Source of the DNA: an uncultured Anaerobutyricum sp.
GTDB lineage: Bacteria > Bacillota > Clostridia > Lachnospirales > Lachnospiraceae
Length of the DNA stretch: 28,084 nucleotides
Assembly: GCF_934307085.1 (NCBI RefSeq)
Contig: NZ_CAKRCF010000038.1
Span: 1-28,084, forward strand
Reading direction: 5' to 3'
Shown: positions 15,049-22,710 of the stretch, in pieces
How the letters are laid out: every line of letters begins with the position of its first letter
How positions within the stretch are numbered: the first letter of the stretch is position 1
Program-made: the position numbers and the translations under genes
The notes under the pieces: generated by a model
The model's database searches: none
What the model was told of the DNA's origin: nothing
The model's input: the letters and a program-made list of their open reading frames with translations, nothing else

Positions 15049-15773
15049 TGTAGTTCACCACCTTCCTGATATCCAGAAAGAAGTTCCTCCTTGTCCACTC
15101 CTAAGATTGGAATATTACTAAGTTCTTTTTTCGTACCTTTTCTTAAGAAAATGGTATTTTCACATTCTTCTGGGCGACAAAAATGAATAATTCCGTTCTC
15201 CATCTGTGGATGCCAGAATCTTGAATATAAATTTCCCTCGTCATTCTGATTAGGATAGCATAAAGAATGATACATTAAGCCAAAAGAAAGAGTTCCTTTA
15301 TCATCATAGTATCCCGGCTCAGACATATCTCCTGGTTCAATATAGGCGGGACATTCTCTTGCCCCTAAAAATATATCTCTTCTTCCTCCTTTTTCAAGAG
15401 CACGCTTTGCCAAAAAATAATGTTTGTTTTCATTCCTATCTTCCTGTAAATCGGGTCTTCTCTTATTAAACTCAAAATGTGCAGAAATAATATAGGCAAC
15501 ATCAGACAAATATGTATAATAAGAAAGATCATTCCCTCCATTATACTTAATCGGTCGGATTCCTTTTCTTTCTGTACGAATTGGATTTAAAACCTTAACA
15601 GATTCTATGATCCAATCGATAGAGGGTTTCCAATAATTTCCACACACAATTCCTTTCAAGGTCTCATAACTAGGAATCATCATGCTACTTTTTTCTCCAC
15701 CTATCTTTGTCATGGGGTCTGTAAATAATGCGTATTTCCCATAGACTTTCATAACAATTCTATTTGGTTTCAT
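15045..15773 (-). CDS. cas5: Cas5c (Cas5d), pre-crRNA endonuclease
   Basis: The ATG at 15773 (MKPNRIVMKVYG) follows AAAGGAGGAAAT; the ATG at 15788 lies upstream of that RBS. The 242-residue protein replaces Cas6 in I-C systems: it cuts each repeat at the base of its stem and keeps hold of the 11-nt 5' handle. Residues matching the catalytic triad of the studied Bacillus halodurans enzyme are visible at near-identical positions: Tyr47 (CGNYWKP), Lys117 and His118 (NENKHYF). It is the first gene of the effector-adaptation operon, 45 bases from a good promoter. The same enzyme should cut or bind the crRNA-like RNA encoded next to it. Confidence 0.95.
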   Translation of the reverse strand: MKPNRIVMKVYGKYALFTDPMTKIGGEKSSMMIPSYETLKGIVCGNYWKPSIDWIIESVKVLNPIRTERKGIRPIKYNGGNDLSYYTYLSDVAYIISAHFEFNKRRPDLQEDRNENKHYFLAKRALEKGGRRDIFLGARECPAYIEPGDMSEPGYYDDKGTLSFGLMYHSLCYPNQNDEGNLYSRFWHPQMENGIIHFCRPEECENTIFLRKGTKKELSNIPILGVDKEELLSGYQEGGELQ

Positions 15774-15795
15774 ATTTCCTCCTTTCATATTTATC

Positions 15796-15813
15796 TTCTA
15801 TCTATTTATGTTA
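15796..15813 (+). promoter_or_regulatory. Predicted Cascade binding site (PAM + seed) in the cas5c promoter
   Basis: TTC (15796-15798) is followed by TATCTATTTATGTTA (15799-15813). The guide of the neighbouring RNA begins TATCTTTTTATCTTA. They agree at 13 of 15 positions; the two differences are at positions 6 and 12, which type I effectors flip out. A full-length protospacer from here would run to about 15833 and cover the start point (about 15812) and the -10 (15819-15824). Pairing ends after 15 bases, which would favour stable blocking without cleavage. Inferred from sequence. Confidence 0.7.
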
Positions 15814-15818
15814 AGTTT

Positions 15819-15847
15819 ATAATACACCTGACTATCTATTTTGTAAA
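15819..15847 (-). promoter_or_regulatory. Promoter of the cas5c-cas2 operon
   Basis: Minus strand: -35 TTTACA (15842-15847), 17 bp, -10 TATTAT (15819-15824). The start point should be near 15812, giving a leader of about 40 nt before the cas5c ATG. cas3 ends 330 bp upstream, so the effector genes do not depend on cas3 transcription. Confidence 0.75.
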
Positions 15848-15852
15848 GTCTT

Positions 15853-15881
15853 TTGAAAAATTTTTTTACTTATGTTATAGT
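15853..15881 (+). promoter_or_regulatory. Promoter of the crRNA-like RNA
   Basis: Plus strand: -35 TTGAAA (15853-15858), exactly 17 bp, -10 TATAGT (15876-15881). Its -35 lies five bases from the -35 of the cas5c promoter, back to back. The expected start is the G at 15887 or 15888. It is closer to consensus than the cas promoter beside it. Confidence 0.75.
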
Positions 15882-15886
15882 AAACA

Positions 15887-15966
15887 GGTCATCTTTATAG
15901 ATGTGGATTGAAATTATCTTTTTATCTTAGATGCGGCGATTTATGTTTTATAAAACGCCGTCTCTT
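15887..15966 (+). ncRNA. Stand-alone crRNA-like RNA, predicted CreR-type repressor of cas5c operon
   Basis: The predicted RNA of about 80 nt starts with a hairpin, CATCT-TTAT-AGATG (15890-15903), followed at once by TGGATTGAAAT (15904-15914). Those 11 bases are identical to the 5' handle of the array repeats and sit at the same place, directly at the foot of the stem; the stem itself is unrelated in sequence, and the full repeat is not present. A guide-like segment starts at 15915 with TATCTTTTTATCTTAGATG and leads into a terminator. It has its own promoter, lies antisense to the cas genes, and has no downstream repeat, so it is not a leftover array. Its guide matches the cas5c promoter next to a TTC PAM. 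Known parallels are the crRNA-like cas regulators CreR and the CreA antitoxin RNAs of other CRISPR types. Could also guard a toxin, but I find none. Confidence 0.8.
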
Positions 15967-15967
15967 T
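15934..15967 (+). terminator. Terminator of the crRNA-like RNA
   Basis: CGGCG-a-TTTAT (15934-15944) pairs with ATAAA-a-CGCCG (15950-15960) around GTTTT and is followed by TCTCTTTCT. The T tract is imperfect. Confidence 0.65.
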
Positions 15968-16021
15968 CTATATAGATATTCATTACGATTCACTCTTAAG
16001 TAGATGTTTCTTTTTTATAAA

Positions 16022-16122
16022 ATATATTTATCAAAATTCTAAATAAATATCTTTTCACAAAAATACATTTATCAAAATTCTCCTCTAAAATAAATAATTC
16101 TTTCTACATAATATATTTATCA
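16022..16122. repeat. Repeated copies of the cas3 3' end motif
   Basis: ATATATTTATCAAAATTCT (16022-16040) and ATACATTTATCAAAATTCT (16063-16081) lie about 41 bp apart; a third related copy, ATATATTTATCA (16111-16122), falls in the last cas3 codons. Short AATAAAT runs between them repeat as well. Confidence 0.6.
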
Positions 16123-18653
16123 GGGTCTGCTTCCAATAAAATTCCCATTTCTTTTTCATCATAAAAAGCATAATTAAGGAGGTACACTCCCATATCTTCT
16201 TTAAATGTAATTCCACCAGCATCATAAATTTGTCTAAACTTATACCGATTAATATTTAAAGAATATTTTTTTGCTTTTTCTAACAGCTCCTTTCTTTCCG
16301 CCATACTCGTATATACCGTCACATCTTCTATCTGCCTCATTAACTCCTGTCCTTCTTCGAGATATGGAACAAGAACTGTTGTCATATCCTCGTCAATGAC
16401 TTTAAAGTTTTCTGCCGCTCTTTTAAATTGAATCTTCCAGTTTAATTGCGTACCTGCTTGATTCTCCTTAAGCGTCAATAACTCATAGATACTTCTTCTG
16501 CCACCATCTATTGGATATTTAAAATGTCCGCTACATTCATTATCACCATAGTAATCATCGAAATATTCTTTCATAAATTCTGGTAATAAAATGTCCTTTT
16601 TCTCCTGTTCTGCCTTATAAAAAATAACATTACTCCACTTTTGACCAAGCCGGATTTCTGACATATGTTCGTAGCTGCCCTCTTCTAAATTAATGACATA
16701 ACAATAGCCCATATTTCTTTCTCCATTTCGATTGACACGTCCTGCGGTCTGTACAATAGAATCTAATTTGGTCATATTTCTGATTGCCGCTTGAAAACTG
16801 ATATCTACCCCTGCCTCAATTAAAGAAGTACTAATACAGAGCACCTGCTCTTCTTTCTTTAAAGCTTTCAATAATTCGTCTAAAACATCTTTTTTGTGTT
16901 CTGGACACTGGTCTCCTGTTAAAAGGAATAATCGAGTATCTTGGATTAAAAGACCTTTTACATTTTCTATATTTTGAGTTTCAACATCCTCCTTCTCCTT
17001 CTGTAAATACCGGAACAAATCTTTCGCTGTCTTTATTTTATTTACGACAACTAAAAGACTGTTTACTTGTGCTTTCTTTTCCCATATAAAAGACGCTGCA
17101 TTTTCAATTGTATATGGTTTCATGGCACAGCAATTCTTTATTTCAACTCTTTTTAACTGCGTGAAATTTCCCTCTACCGCATTTATCAGTTCCCCTTTTA
17201 CATTTTCCAGACTTATATCTTTAGAAATATTACTGAAATCTGGCTGTGTTGCCGTACATAAAATCGTTGAGGTATTCCCCACCCGATTCAAAAAATTAAT
17301 TTCCCCATTAAATAAAGCCATACATTTGACAGGAACTGTCTGAATCTCATCAAATATAATTATTGCATTTAAAAGATGATGCATTCTTCGCATATCCCTC
17401 GTTCCTTTTCCATAAAAGGTATTTAAAAACTGCACCATTGTTGTAAATACAATGCGGTTTTCCCATCGTTCTGTAAGCAGTCTGTAGTCCCTCTCCTCTC
17501 CCAAACTGTCCAACATTCTTTTATCATCTTCTGTTACATTAGAGTGATGTTCTAGCAAATCACAGTTTTCTCCTAAAACCTCTCTTATAACCTTTGCATT
17601 TTGTTCAATAATCGTTGTATAAGGAAGAACAAAAATAATTCTTTCCTTATTTGTTCTCTCGCTATGTTCTAACGCATATCGCATACTCGATAAGGTCTTT
17701 CCTCCACCTGTCGGAACAGTTAATGTATAAATGCCACTCTCCTTCCTGCCTGCTTTAAAACATTCATCCGATATTCTCTGACGGATTGCATTCACTCTTT
17801 TTTTACCTGTATCTTCTAAAGTCTCTGACTTCTTTTGCAATCCAGAAAGGTACTCTTCAAACTTTTGCTTATATACTTTCCAGGTCATTTGAATTTCGTC
17901 TTGTGCCTTTTCATAAGAAGTAAAATCCTCACCAGTCTCATAGCACATACTGCTTAATCGGTCGGCATCTATCAACATACTGTAAATTAGCTTTATAAAG
18001 AGATTCGGCATAAAATTTGCGTCATTTTTTCTCTTATTTTTTGCTTCACTTCCTGTAGAAGATTTCAGAATGAGCAGTTTTATCTCTTTAATAGATTCCT
18101 TAAAAAGCTGTTCTATCTCCTGCTCCGTAATCTGTAAATCCTTAAAAAAAGTTACTTTTACCTGTCCATAATCAGCAAGTCTGTTTTCATCCTGAAGTCT
18201 CATCAACAATGGGCTGTCTCCATTAAAATCTTCTGCATCCGGGAGTCCTCCATGATGATAGCAAATAACATTTGCGAGTAGTTCACCCACTATCCTTCCA
18301 TTCGGTCCGTACTTTCCTGATAAATCATAAATATATTTTGCTCCGTAAACACCGTGGTCAATACCAGATTGTCTTTTACTTTCTATCCCCTCTTTTGCCC
18401 GGCTCCATTCTTCGTGAATAAACCTCTGAAACTTAATACTGTATTTTCCAAAATCATGAAGCAAACCAATAAGAGAAAGCGTACTTTCCAAAGTAGCTTT
18501 TTTATCAGAATGTAGCTCTTTTGAGCTAACAGTTCTCCTCAAGTCAACCCTTTTCCCCATAGCTGCTGCTAATTTCTGCACTTCTCTGATATGTTCTTTT
18601 AACTCTTGTTTTTCGAAATCATTTACACGAAATCTGGCTATATAATCGTTCAT
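16104..18653 (-). CDS. cas3: Cas3, HD nuclease-helicase
   Basis: The 849-residue protein is recruited by the I-C effector to nick, unwind and degrade target DNA. The N-terminal HD nuclease has His21, the His66-Asp67 pair (GLLHDFGKYS), His100 and the CYHHGG pair. The superfamily 2 helicase has Walker A (TVPTGGGKTLSS, about 312-323), DEIQ in place of DEAH (435-438), the ILCTATQ motif III and the arginine-finger motif TAGRVNRNGE. The start follows AGAGGA by eight bases. All motifs are intact. It is separated from cas5c by the 330-bp regulatory gap, so it has its own promoter; I found no match of the guide RNA upstream of it. Confidence 0.96.
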   Translation of the reverse strand: MNDYIARFRVNDFEKQELKEHIREVQKLAAAMGKRVDLRRTVSSKELHSDKKATLESTLSLIGLLHDFGKYSIKFQRFIHEEWSRAKEGIESKRQSGIDHGVYGAKYIYDLSGKYGPNGRIVGELLANVICYHHGGLPDAEDFNGDSPLLMRLQDENRLADYGQVKVTFFKDLQITEQEIEQLFKESIKEIKLLILKSSTGSEAKNKRKNDANFMPNLFIKLIYSMLIDADRLSSMCYETGEDFTSYEKAQDEIQMTWKVYKQKFEEYLSGLQKKSETLEDTGKKRVNAIRQRISDECFKAGRKESGIYTLTVPTGGGKTLSSMRYALEHSERTNKERIIFVLPYTTIIEQNAKVIREVLGENCDLLEHHSNVTEDDKRMLDSLGEERDYRLLTERWENRIVFTTMVQFLNTFYGKGTRDMRRMHHLLNAIIIFDEIQTVPVKCMALFNGEINFLNRVGNTSTILCTATQPDFSNISKDISLENVKGELINAVEGNFTQLKRVEIKNCCAMKPYTIENAASFIWEKKAQVNSLLVVVNKIKTAKDLFRYLQKEKEDVETQNIENVKGLLIQDTRLFLLTGDQCPEHKKDVLDELLKALKKEEQVLCISTSLIEAGVDISFQAAIRNMTKLDSIVQTAGRVNRNGERNMGYCYVINLEEGSYEHMSEIRLGQKWSNVIFYKAEQEKKDILLPEFMKEYFDDYYGDNECSGHFKYPIDGGRRSIYELLTLKENQAGTQLNWKIQFKRAAENFKVIDEDMTTVLVPYLEEGQELMRQIEDVTVYTSMAERKELLEKAKKYSLNINRYKFRQIYDAGGITFKEDMGVYLLNYAFYDEKEMGILLEADPDKYIM

Positions 18654-18719
18654 TTTATGAATCCTCTTATCCTCTTTTTTTATATCATTTATTCTAACAT
18701 AAAAAGGAATAAAGCAAAG

Positions 18720-18867
18720 GAAAACTGGGAGATATATACATTATATTTTGGGCTTTAATCGCCGTAGGTTGAATACTCGCTTCTACACCAAATCCAGCCT
18801 TTACTCCCAGAGCGTGTTTGAAAAATGCTCTAGTTCACAAATATAACGTATATATCTCCCAGTTTTC
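18720..18867. repeat. 148-bp element with 29-bp terminal inverted repeats
   Basis: GAAAACTGGGAGATATATAC... (18720-18748) is repeated in reverse complement at 18839-18867 with one mismatch. The 90-bp interior has no gene; it includes a second small stem, AGAGCGTG...TGCTCT (18809-18831), related to one in the riboswitch leader at 22898-22920. It lies between cas3 and the ATPase/TOPRIM pair. A MITE-like element is likely; a large cruciform terminator is an alternative. Confidence 0.7.
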
Positions 18868-18955
18868 TATTCTTGGTAATATTTAAATAATTCCACAGCA
18901 AGTTATAACTATTTTAACTTAAATAATTCATTCAAAGATACTCCCAAATTTAAAA

Positions 18956-19636
18956 CTACACTGTTTTAAAAATCAAATGCATATTTGAATGACGCTGCAG
19001 CGAATTTTTATCTTTTTCTATGTATTTCCATGTCTCCCTATATGTTCCGTCAACTGCAACAGACTTATCTGAAATAAAATCTATAAATTCATAAACTTTC
19101 CCCTCATATTTTTCAGCAAACTCATCAGAAAGTACTTCCTTTTCATCATCTGAAAAATCTTTAAGTTCACCATATAAAACATGTTCTAAATTACACGAAT
19201 TGAAATATAATCTGTACTGAATATTATGAACTTTCCCAGTTGTATACAATTTAAACATAATTTCTGATTTATGTTCATTTCTTTTCTCAACTTCATCAAC
19301 ATTAGAATATTCCATGTGGCCCTCATAATATTGAATCTTTTCAACTTCTGCCTGTTTAATACAATTTTTAGTAAATGCTCCATCGGTATCAGCTATATGA
19401 ATAATTTTTATAAAATGTTCCCATTCATAGCCATACTTACTTTTGATTTTCTCTATTAAAGCACCGACTTTTGACACTACATTTTCTTTTGTTGTCGCAT
19501 AATCAGATGTTATATCTCCATGAACAACTGCAAATTGTACTTCTTCTGAAGAAAAGAATTCTTTTAATATACTTCCTATAGCATTTTCATCACTAGGCCC
19601 CTCAACAATAACTGCAACAACCTTTTTTTCATTCAT
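18956..19636 (-). CDS. TOPRIM-like protein, partner of the AAA ATPase
   Basis: The ATG at 19636 (MNEKKVVAVIVEGPSDE) follows AGGAGA by eight bases; the product has 226 residues. The opening strand and Glu12 (VIVEGPSDEN) and a later DxD (Asp83, Asp85 in IIHIADTDGAF) are what a TOPRIM nuclease domain needs. The rest is not recognisable to me. Its start overlaps the ATPase stop by 8 bases, so the pair is co-translated. AAA ATPase + TOPRIM pairs include PARIS (AriA-AriB), RloAB and the OLD/Gabija types, all linked to phage defence. The specific family cannot be fixed by eye. Closeness to the CRISPR locus supports a defence role. Confidence 0.6.
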   Translation of the reverse strand: MNEKKVVAVIVEGPSDENAIGSILKEFFSSEEVQFAVVHGDITSDYATTKENVVSKVGALIEKIKSKYGYEWEHFIKIIHIADTDGAFTKNCIKQAEVEKIQYYEGHMEYSNVDEVEKRNEHKSEIMFKLYTTGKVHNIQYRLYFNSCNLEHVLYGELKDFSDDEKEVLSDEFAEKYEGKVYEFIDFISDKSVAVDGTYRETWKYIEKDKNSLQRHSNMHLIFKTV

Positions 19637-21020
19637 TTTGCAGTCTCCTTCCTGCTTTTCTAAATGCTCTCGCAATTTTTAAACTATCCGTTTCTTCATA
19701 TATATTTTCTTCCTGTCCACCAAGAGTAATACTTCTAATATACATACTACGAAGATTATTCGATTCCTTCACATTCTTCATATGAATATACCTATTATCT
19801 GGATTCGCGGTAGAAAACATAATACTGTCTTTATCTAACATCTCTAATGCTCGGAGATTATGAGATGTAAAAATCAATTGTCCTTTTGCACTCTTATTAA
19901 AAATATCTAATAACTCTCCTAACATATATTCAAAAACTCCCGCATCTAACTCATCAATAACTAAACAAATAGATGGGTTTCCAAATGCCTGAATTAGAAC
20001 ATTTAAAATAGAGATGATTTTAATAATACCTTCCGATTCCATACGAATTGGGATAGTTCTTTTTCCATCTCTATTGGACATAAGCTCAACTTTCCATCCT
20101 TCTTCGCCTGAATCCATTGCCTGCCTTCCATAATCTTTTACTTCAATACACATTCCTGGAATAATTGTATATAAAACCGTATTAATTTGATCTACAATCT
20201 CATTGAGAATCTCCTTCCTTTCAACATCTAAAATAGCTGGCTCCATTAACGGAACCGCAAAATCCCCTTTCATTCCTGTCTTTTCTTTTTCAATACGAAA
20301 AGCCATTGGAAGTAAAAAATTTGCAGAAATCACACCCGAATGAGAATTTCTAATAACAAACAAATCTTTCAATGCAAAATCAAACAATGCTTGGATAACC
20401 GTAGCATAGTTCTTAAATTCATTATTCTTTTTAAAGAAAATTTCTCTACTATCTCTTCCAAAAATGTAAGAACAATTACTCTTTTCTGCCATTTTTCGTG
20501 CAACAATAAGATCCATTTTAATATCTTTATCTTTTCCCATTAATTCTTCAAGTCGCTTCAATGGTTTAAAAATAACATCCGTCTGATTTCTTTGATAATC
20601 CATAAAAATATTCTTATTCGTTCTATGTCCATCTTTGTTTACAGCACAATTTAAATATTCTCTTTCAATAATAATATCATCATCCACTTTTGAAAAGATA
20701 ATATGATAACCTACCTCATATAGAATATTATCTCCAAATATTTTAAATTCTGTATTTATCTCTGCATTTATTGAATCTGTAGCAATATACTCTAAAATTC
20801 TTTGATCTAATTCCTCTCCAATCATAACGGACTGTAAAAAATAAAGTGCATCAACAATTGCCGTTTTGCCAGAACCATTCTGTCCATAAATACCTAAAAT
20901 CTCTGCTTTTCTATATTCAATTTTTCGTTCATTAGTAAACGGCATTACAATAGTACCGTTCTTTACATTTTTAATATTTTTTAAAGTTAATGACGACAAA
21001 CGAACAATCATATTTTTCAT
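19629..21020 (-). CDS. AAA15/21-type ATPase of a putative defence pair
   Basis: The ATG at 21020 (MKNMIVRLSSLTLKNIKN) has GGGAGG six bases upstream; a longer frame to 21086 lacks one. The 463-residue protein has the ABC/SMC-like layout of AAA15/21 ATPases: a first strand 'LTLKNIKNVKNG', Walker A GIYGQNGSGKTAIVDA (about 43-58), a central variable region, a signature-like ESEGIIKIISIL, Walker B CLVIDELDAG (about 352-361) and the sensor histidine in FTSHNLRALE. Such ATPases act as phage sensors or NTP-driven scaffolds for a nuclease partner, here the TOPRIM-like gene that overlaps its end. No membrane segment. The ATPase fold is certain and the defence role likely. Confidence 0.8.
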   Translation of the reverse strand: MKNMIVRLSSLTLKNIKNVKNGTIVMPFTNERKIEYRKAEILGIYGQNGSGKTAIVDALYFLQSVMIGEELDQRILEYIATDSINAEINTEFKIFGDNILYEVGYHIIFSKVDDDIIIEREYLNCAVNKDGHRTNKNIFMDYQRNQTDVIFKPLKRLEELMGKDKDIKMDLIVARKMAEKSNCSYIFGRDSREIFFKKNNEFKNYATVIQALFDFALKDLFVIRNSHSGVISANFLLPMAFRIEKEKTGMKGDFAVPLMEPAILDVERKEILNEIVDQINTVLYTIIPGMCIEVKDYGRQAMDSGEEGWKVELMSNRDGKRTIPIRMESEGIIKIISILNVLIQAFGNPSICLVIDELDAGVFEYMLGELLDIFNKSAKGQLIFTSHNLRALEMLDKDSIMFSTANPDNRYIHMKNVKESNNLRSMYIRSITLGGQEENIYEETDSLKIARAFRKAGRRLQNE

Positions 21021-21176
21021 AATTTGCCTCCCTACATTCTGCAAAAACTTTAGCTGTATATTAACATAAAACGTGATAATATTCAATTTTATTTCCTGTT
21101 TTGATATTTTTTATTCTTTTTTTGTAATTATATTATCATTATAGTGTATTCAAATTTTTATTGATTATTCATTTAA

Positions 21177-21263
21177 TCAAATAGGTATTTGTCGTGGCAA
21201 ATGAATAAACGAACCAGCTACCGATAAAGCAATCATAAAAAAGAATACAAGAAAGATAGTCAT
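21177..21263 (-). CDS. Possible 28-residue hydrophobic peptide
   Basis: A minus-strand ATG opens a 28-codon frame (MTIFLVFFFMIALSVAGSFI...) that would be a single membrane helix. The only Shine-Dalgarno-like sequence is weak (TTGGATGTGAA). It lies 42 bases after the diguanylate cyclase stop, on the same strand. Plausible but unproven. Confidence 0.25.
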   Translation of the reverse strand: MTIFLVFFFMIALSVAGSFIHLPRQIPI

Positions 21264-21304
21264 TTCACATCCAATGGACTTTTCCCCTTGCCTCCGGCAA
21301 ATTC

Positions 21305-22663
21305 CTATTCATCCAATATCACATAACAGGCTCTTCCCTTTTCTTTTGCCTTATACAATGCATCATCTGTTCTCGTAAGAAGTTCTTTCTGACTTTTTGG
21401 AAATCCGAAATGATAAACACCAATGCTACAGCTAACGGTTCTTTCTGGTAAAATGGTTGAAATATCTAAGAGGAACTTTTTTAGTTGTTCCTCTAATTGT
21501 TCTTTCGTCATTTTCTCATTGATGATTACTGCAAATTCGTCTCCTCCTACCCGGCCAACAGCTCCATAGCTGCTGAATATATTTTTTAAGCTTTCTGCAA
21601 CCTGCTTTAATGTTTCATCGCCGACTGTATGACCCAATGTATCGTTAATCTGCTTAAACCAATCAATATCTATAAATAAAAACCAGCCTTTTCTTTTCGA
21701 TTTGTTATCTATATCATTCTGACATTTCGTACAATAATTTAAAAATAGTCTTCTTCCCATAACATTTGTAATGACATCCATCTCGCCCATATATTCTCTA
21801 TGTTTCATGTAATTATAGATCATCAAAATGATAACTATCAGAATAAAGTTCAGTGAAATCATAGCTGCCAGAAATTGTACCTGCAAATGAAGAATGTCCT
21901 GTGCTATTTTCTTCGTTACCTTGATACCGTATACGCCAAACATATATTCTGTTCGGCTTGCAAAATATATTGTGGAAAAAGCTGCTATGCAGAATACAAA
22001 TATTATAATAATGAACAAACTTATTTTCATTTTAACTGACCAGTGCTGTCTTGATTCTGAATCATTGATTACATTTTTATAATGTGTTACAAAAGAGCTA
22101 TGATAAATAATATCTGATAGTATTACCGCCAAAATGCAGATTGCGGCTATAACATAATCATTTACTCCCCATCTAAAAGAATACTTATAATTAAATCCAC
22201 TTTCTGGGAAAAGGATTCCCATTGCTCCGTACACAAGCAAGGCATGTAACGGAGTTGCTATTAATGCTGCAAGGCTTTTGCCGGCCCATTTATAACGGCT
22301 TTTATTTACAATTTTAAATATACATCCCATTAAAAATCCAAATAATACTCTTGTTCCTACACTTAACAAGATACTTCCTATTGGAAAATCTGTCTGAAAT
22401 GGAGAAAATATTCTGTCACCCGCCATAACATACAATGCGGATGCTTTATACATACTTCCCAGTCCAAAAAATAATCCTGCAACTGAGGATTCCACTGGCC
22501 CGAAAAGGCATACGATAACTACGATAGGAATATGCGCTGTAGTAACAGAAATCGGCGCTATATGAATATATCCCAAAAAAGTAAATGACATAATCCACTC
22601 TACTGCCAGTAAAATTCCCAATATATAATGTTCAAATTGTAACCCTCTCCACTTTAACTTCAT
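21305..22663 (-). CDS. Membrane diguanylate cyclase with ECF S-component-like sensor
   Basis: The 452-residue protein starts six bases after GGAGA. The first 190 residues hold about six hydrophobic segments with the look of an ECF-transporter substrate-binding subunit (IHIAPISVTTAHIPIVVIVC, SSVAGLFFGLGSM). Two more segments flank an extracellular loop at about 215-285, followed by a GGDEF domain (about 290-450). The catalytic motif is intact (RVGGDEF, Gly373-Phe377), with FIDIDWFKQINDTLGH upstream. No RxxD product-inhibition site precedes the GGDEF. It should make c-di-GMP from two GTP at the inner membrane in response to a bound small ligand. The gene sits behind a c-di-GMP riboswitch and terminator, so its own product should feed back on expression. 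Confidence 0.85.
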   Translation of the reverse strand: MKLKWRGLQFEHYILGILLAVEWIMSFTFLGYIHIAPISVTTAHIPIVVIVCLFGPVESSVAGLFFGLGSMYKASALYVMAGDRIFSPFQTDFPIGSILLSVGTRVLFGFLMGCIFKIVNKSRYKWAGKSLAALIATPLHALLVYGAMGILFPESGFNYKYSFRWGVNDYVIAAICILAVILSDIIYHSSFVTHYKNVINDSESRQHWSVKMKISLFIIIIFVFCIAAFSTIYFASRTEYMFGVYGIKVTKKIAQDILHLQVQFLAAMISLNFILIVIILMIYNYMKHREYMGEMDVITNVMGRRLFLNYCTKCQNDIDNKSKRKGWFLFIDIDWFKQINDTLGHTVGDETLKQVAESLKNIFSSYGAVGRVGGDEFAVIINEKMTKEQLEEQLKKFLLDISTILPERTVSCSIGVYHFGFPKSQKELLTRTDDALYKAKEKGRACYVILDE

Positions 22664-22710
22664 TTTCTATCTCCAATTATAATTTTAGAATCTTCCATTT
22701 TTTAAACATT

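Noticed and set aside
15887..15914. A degenerate leftover CRISPR repeat
   Set aside because: The stem is replaced by a different but self-complementary one while the handle is perfect, and there are a promoter and a terminator; simple decay would not give this.
15970..16103. A toxin RNA or small toxin gene as in CreTA modules
   Set aside because: I saw no short frame with an RBS and promoter that the guide RNA could repress; the best guide match is the cas5c promoter, so a CreR-like role fits better.
18654..18719. A second guide target upstream of cas3
   Set aside because: The only TTC there is followed by TAACAT, which fails in the seed.
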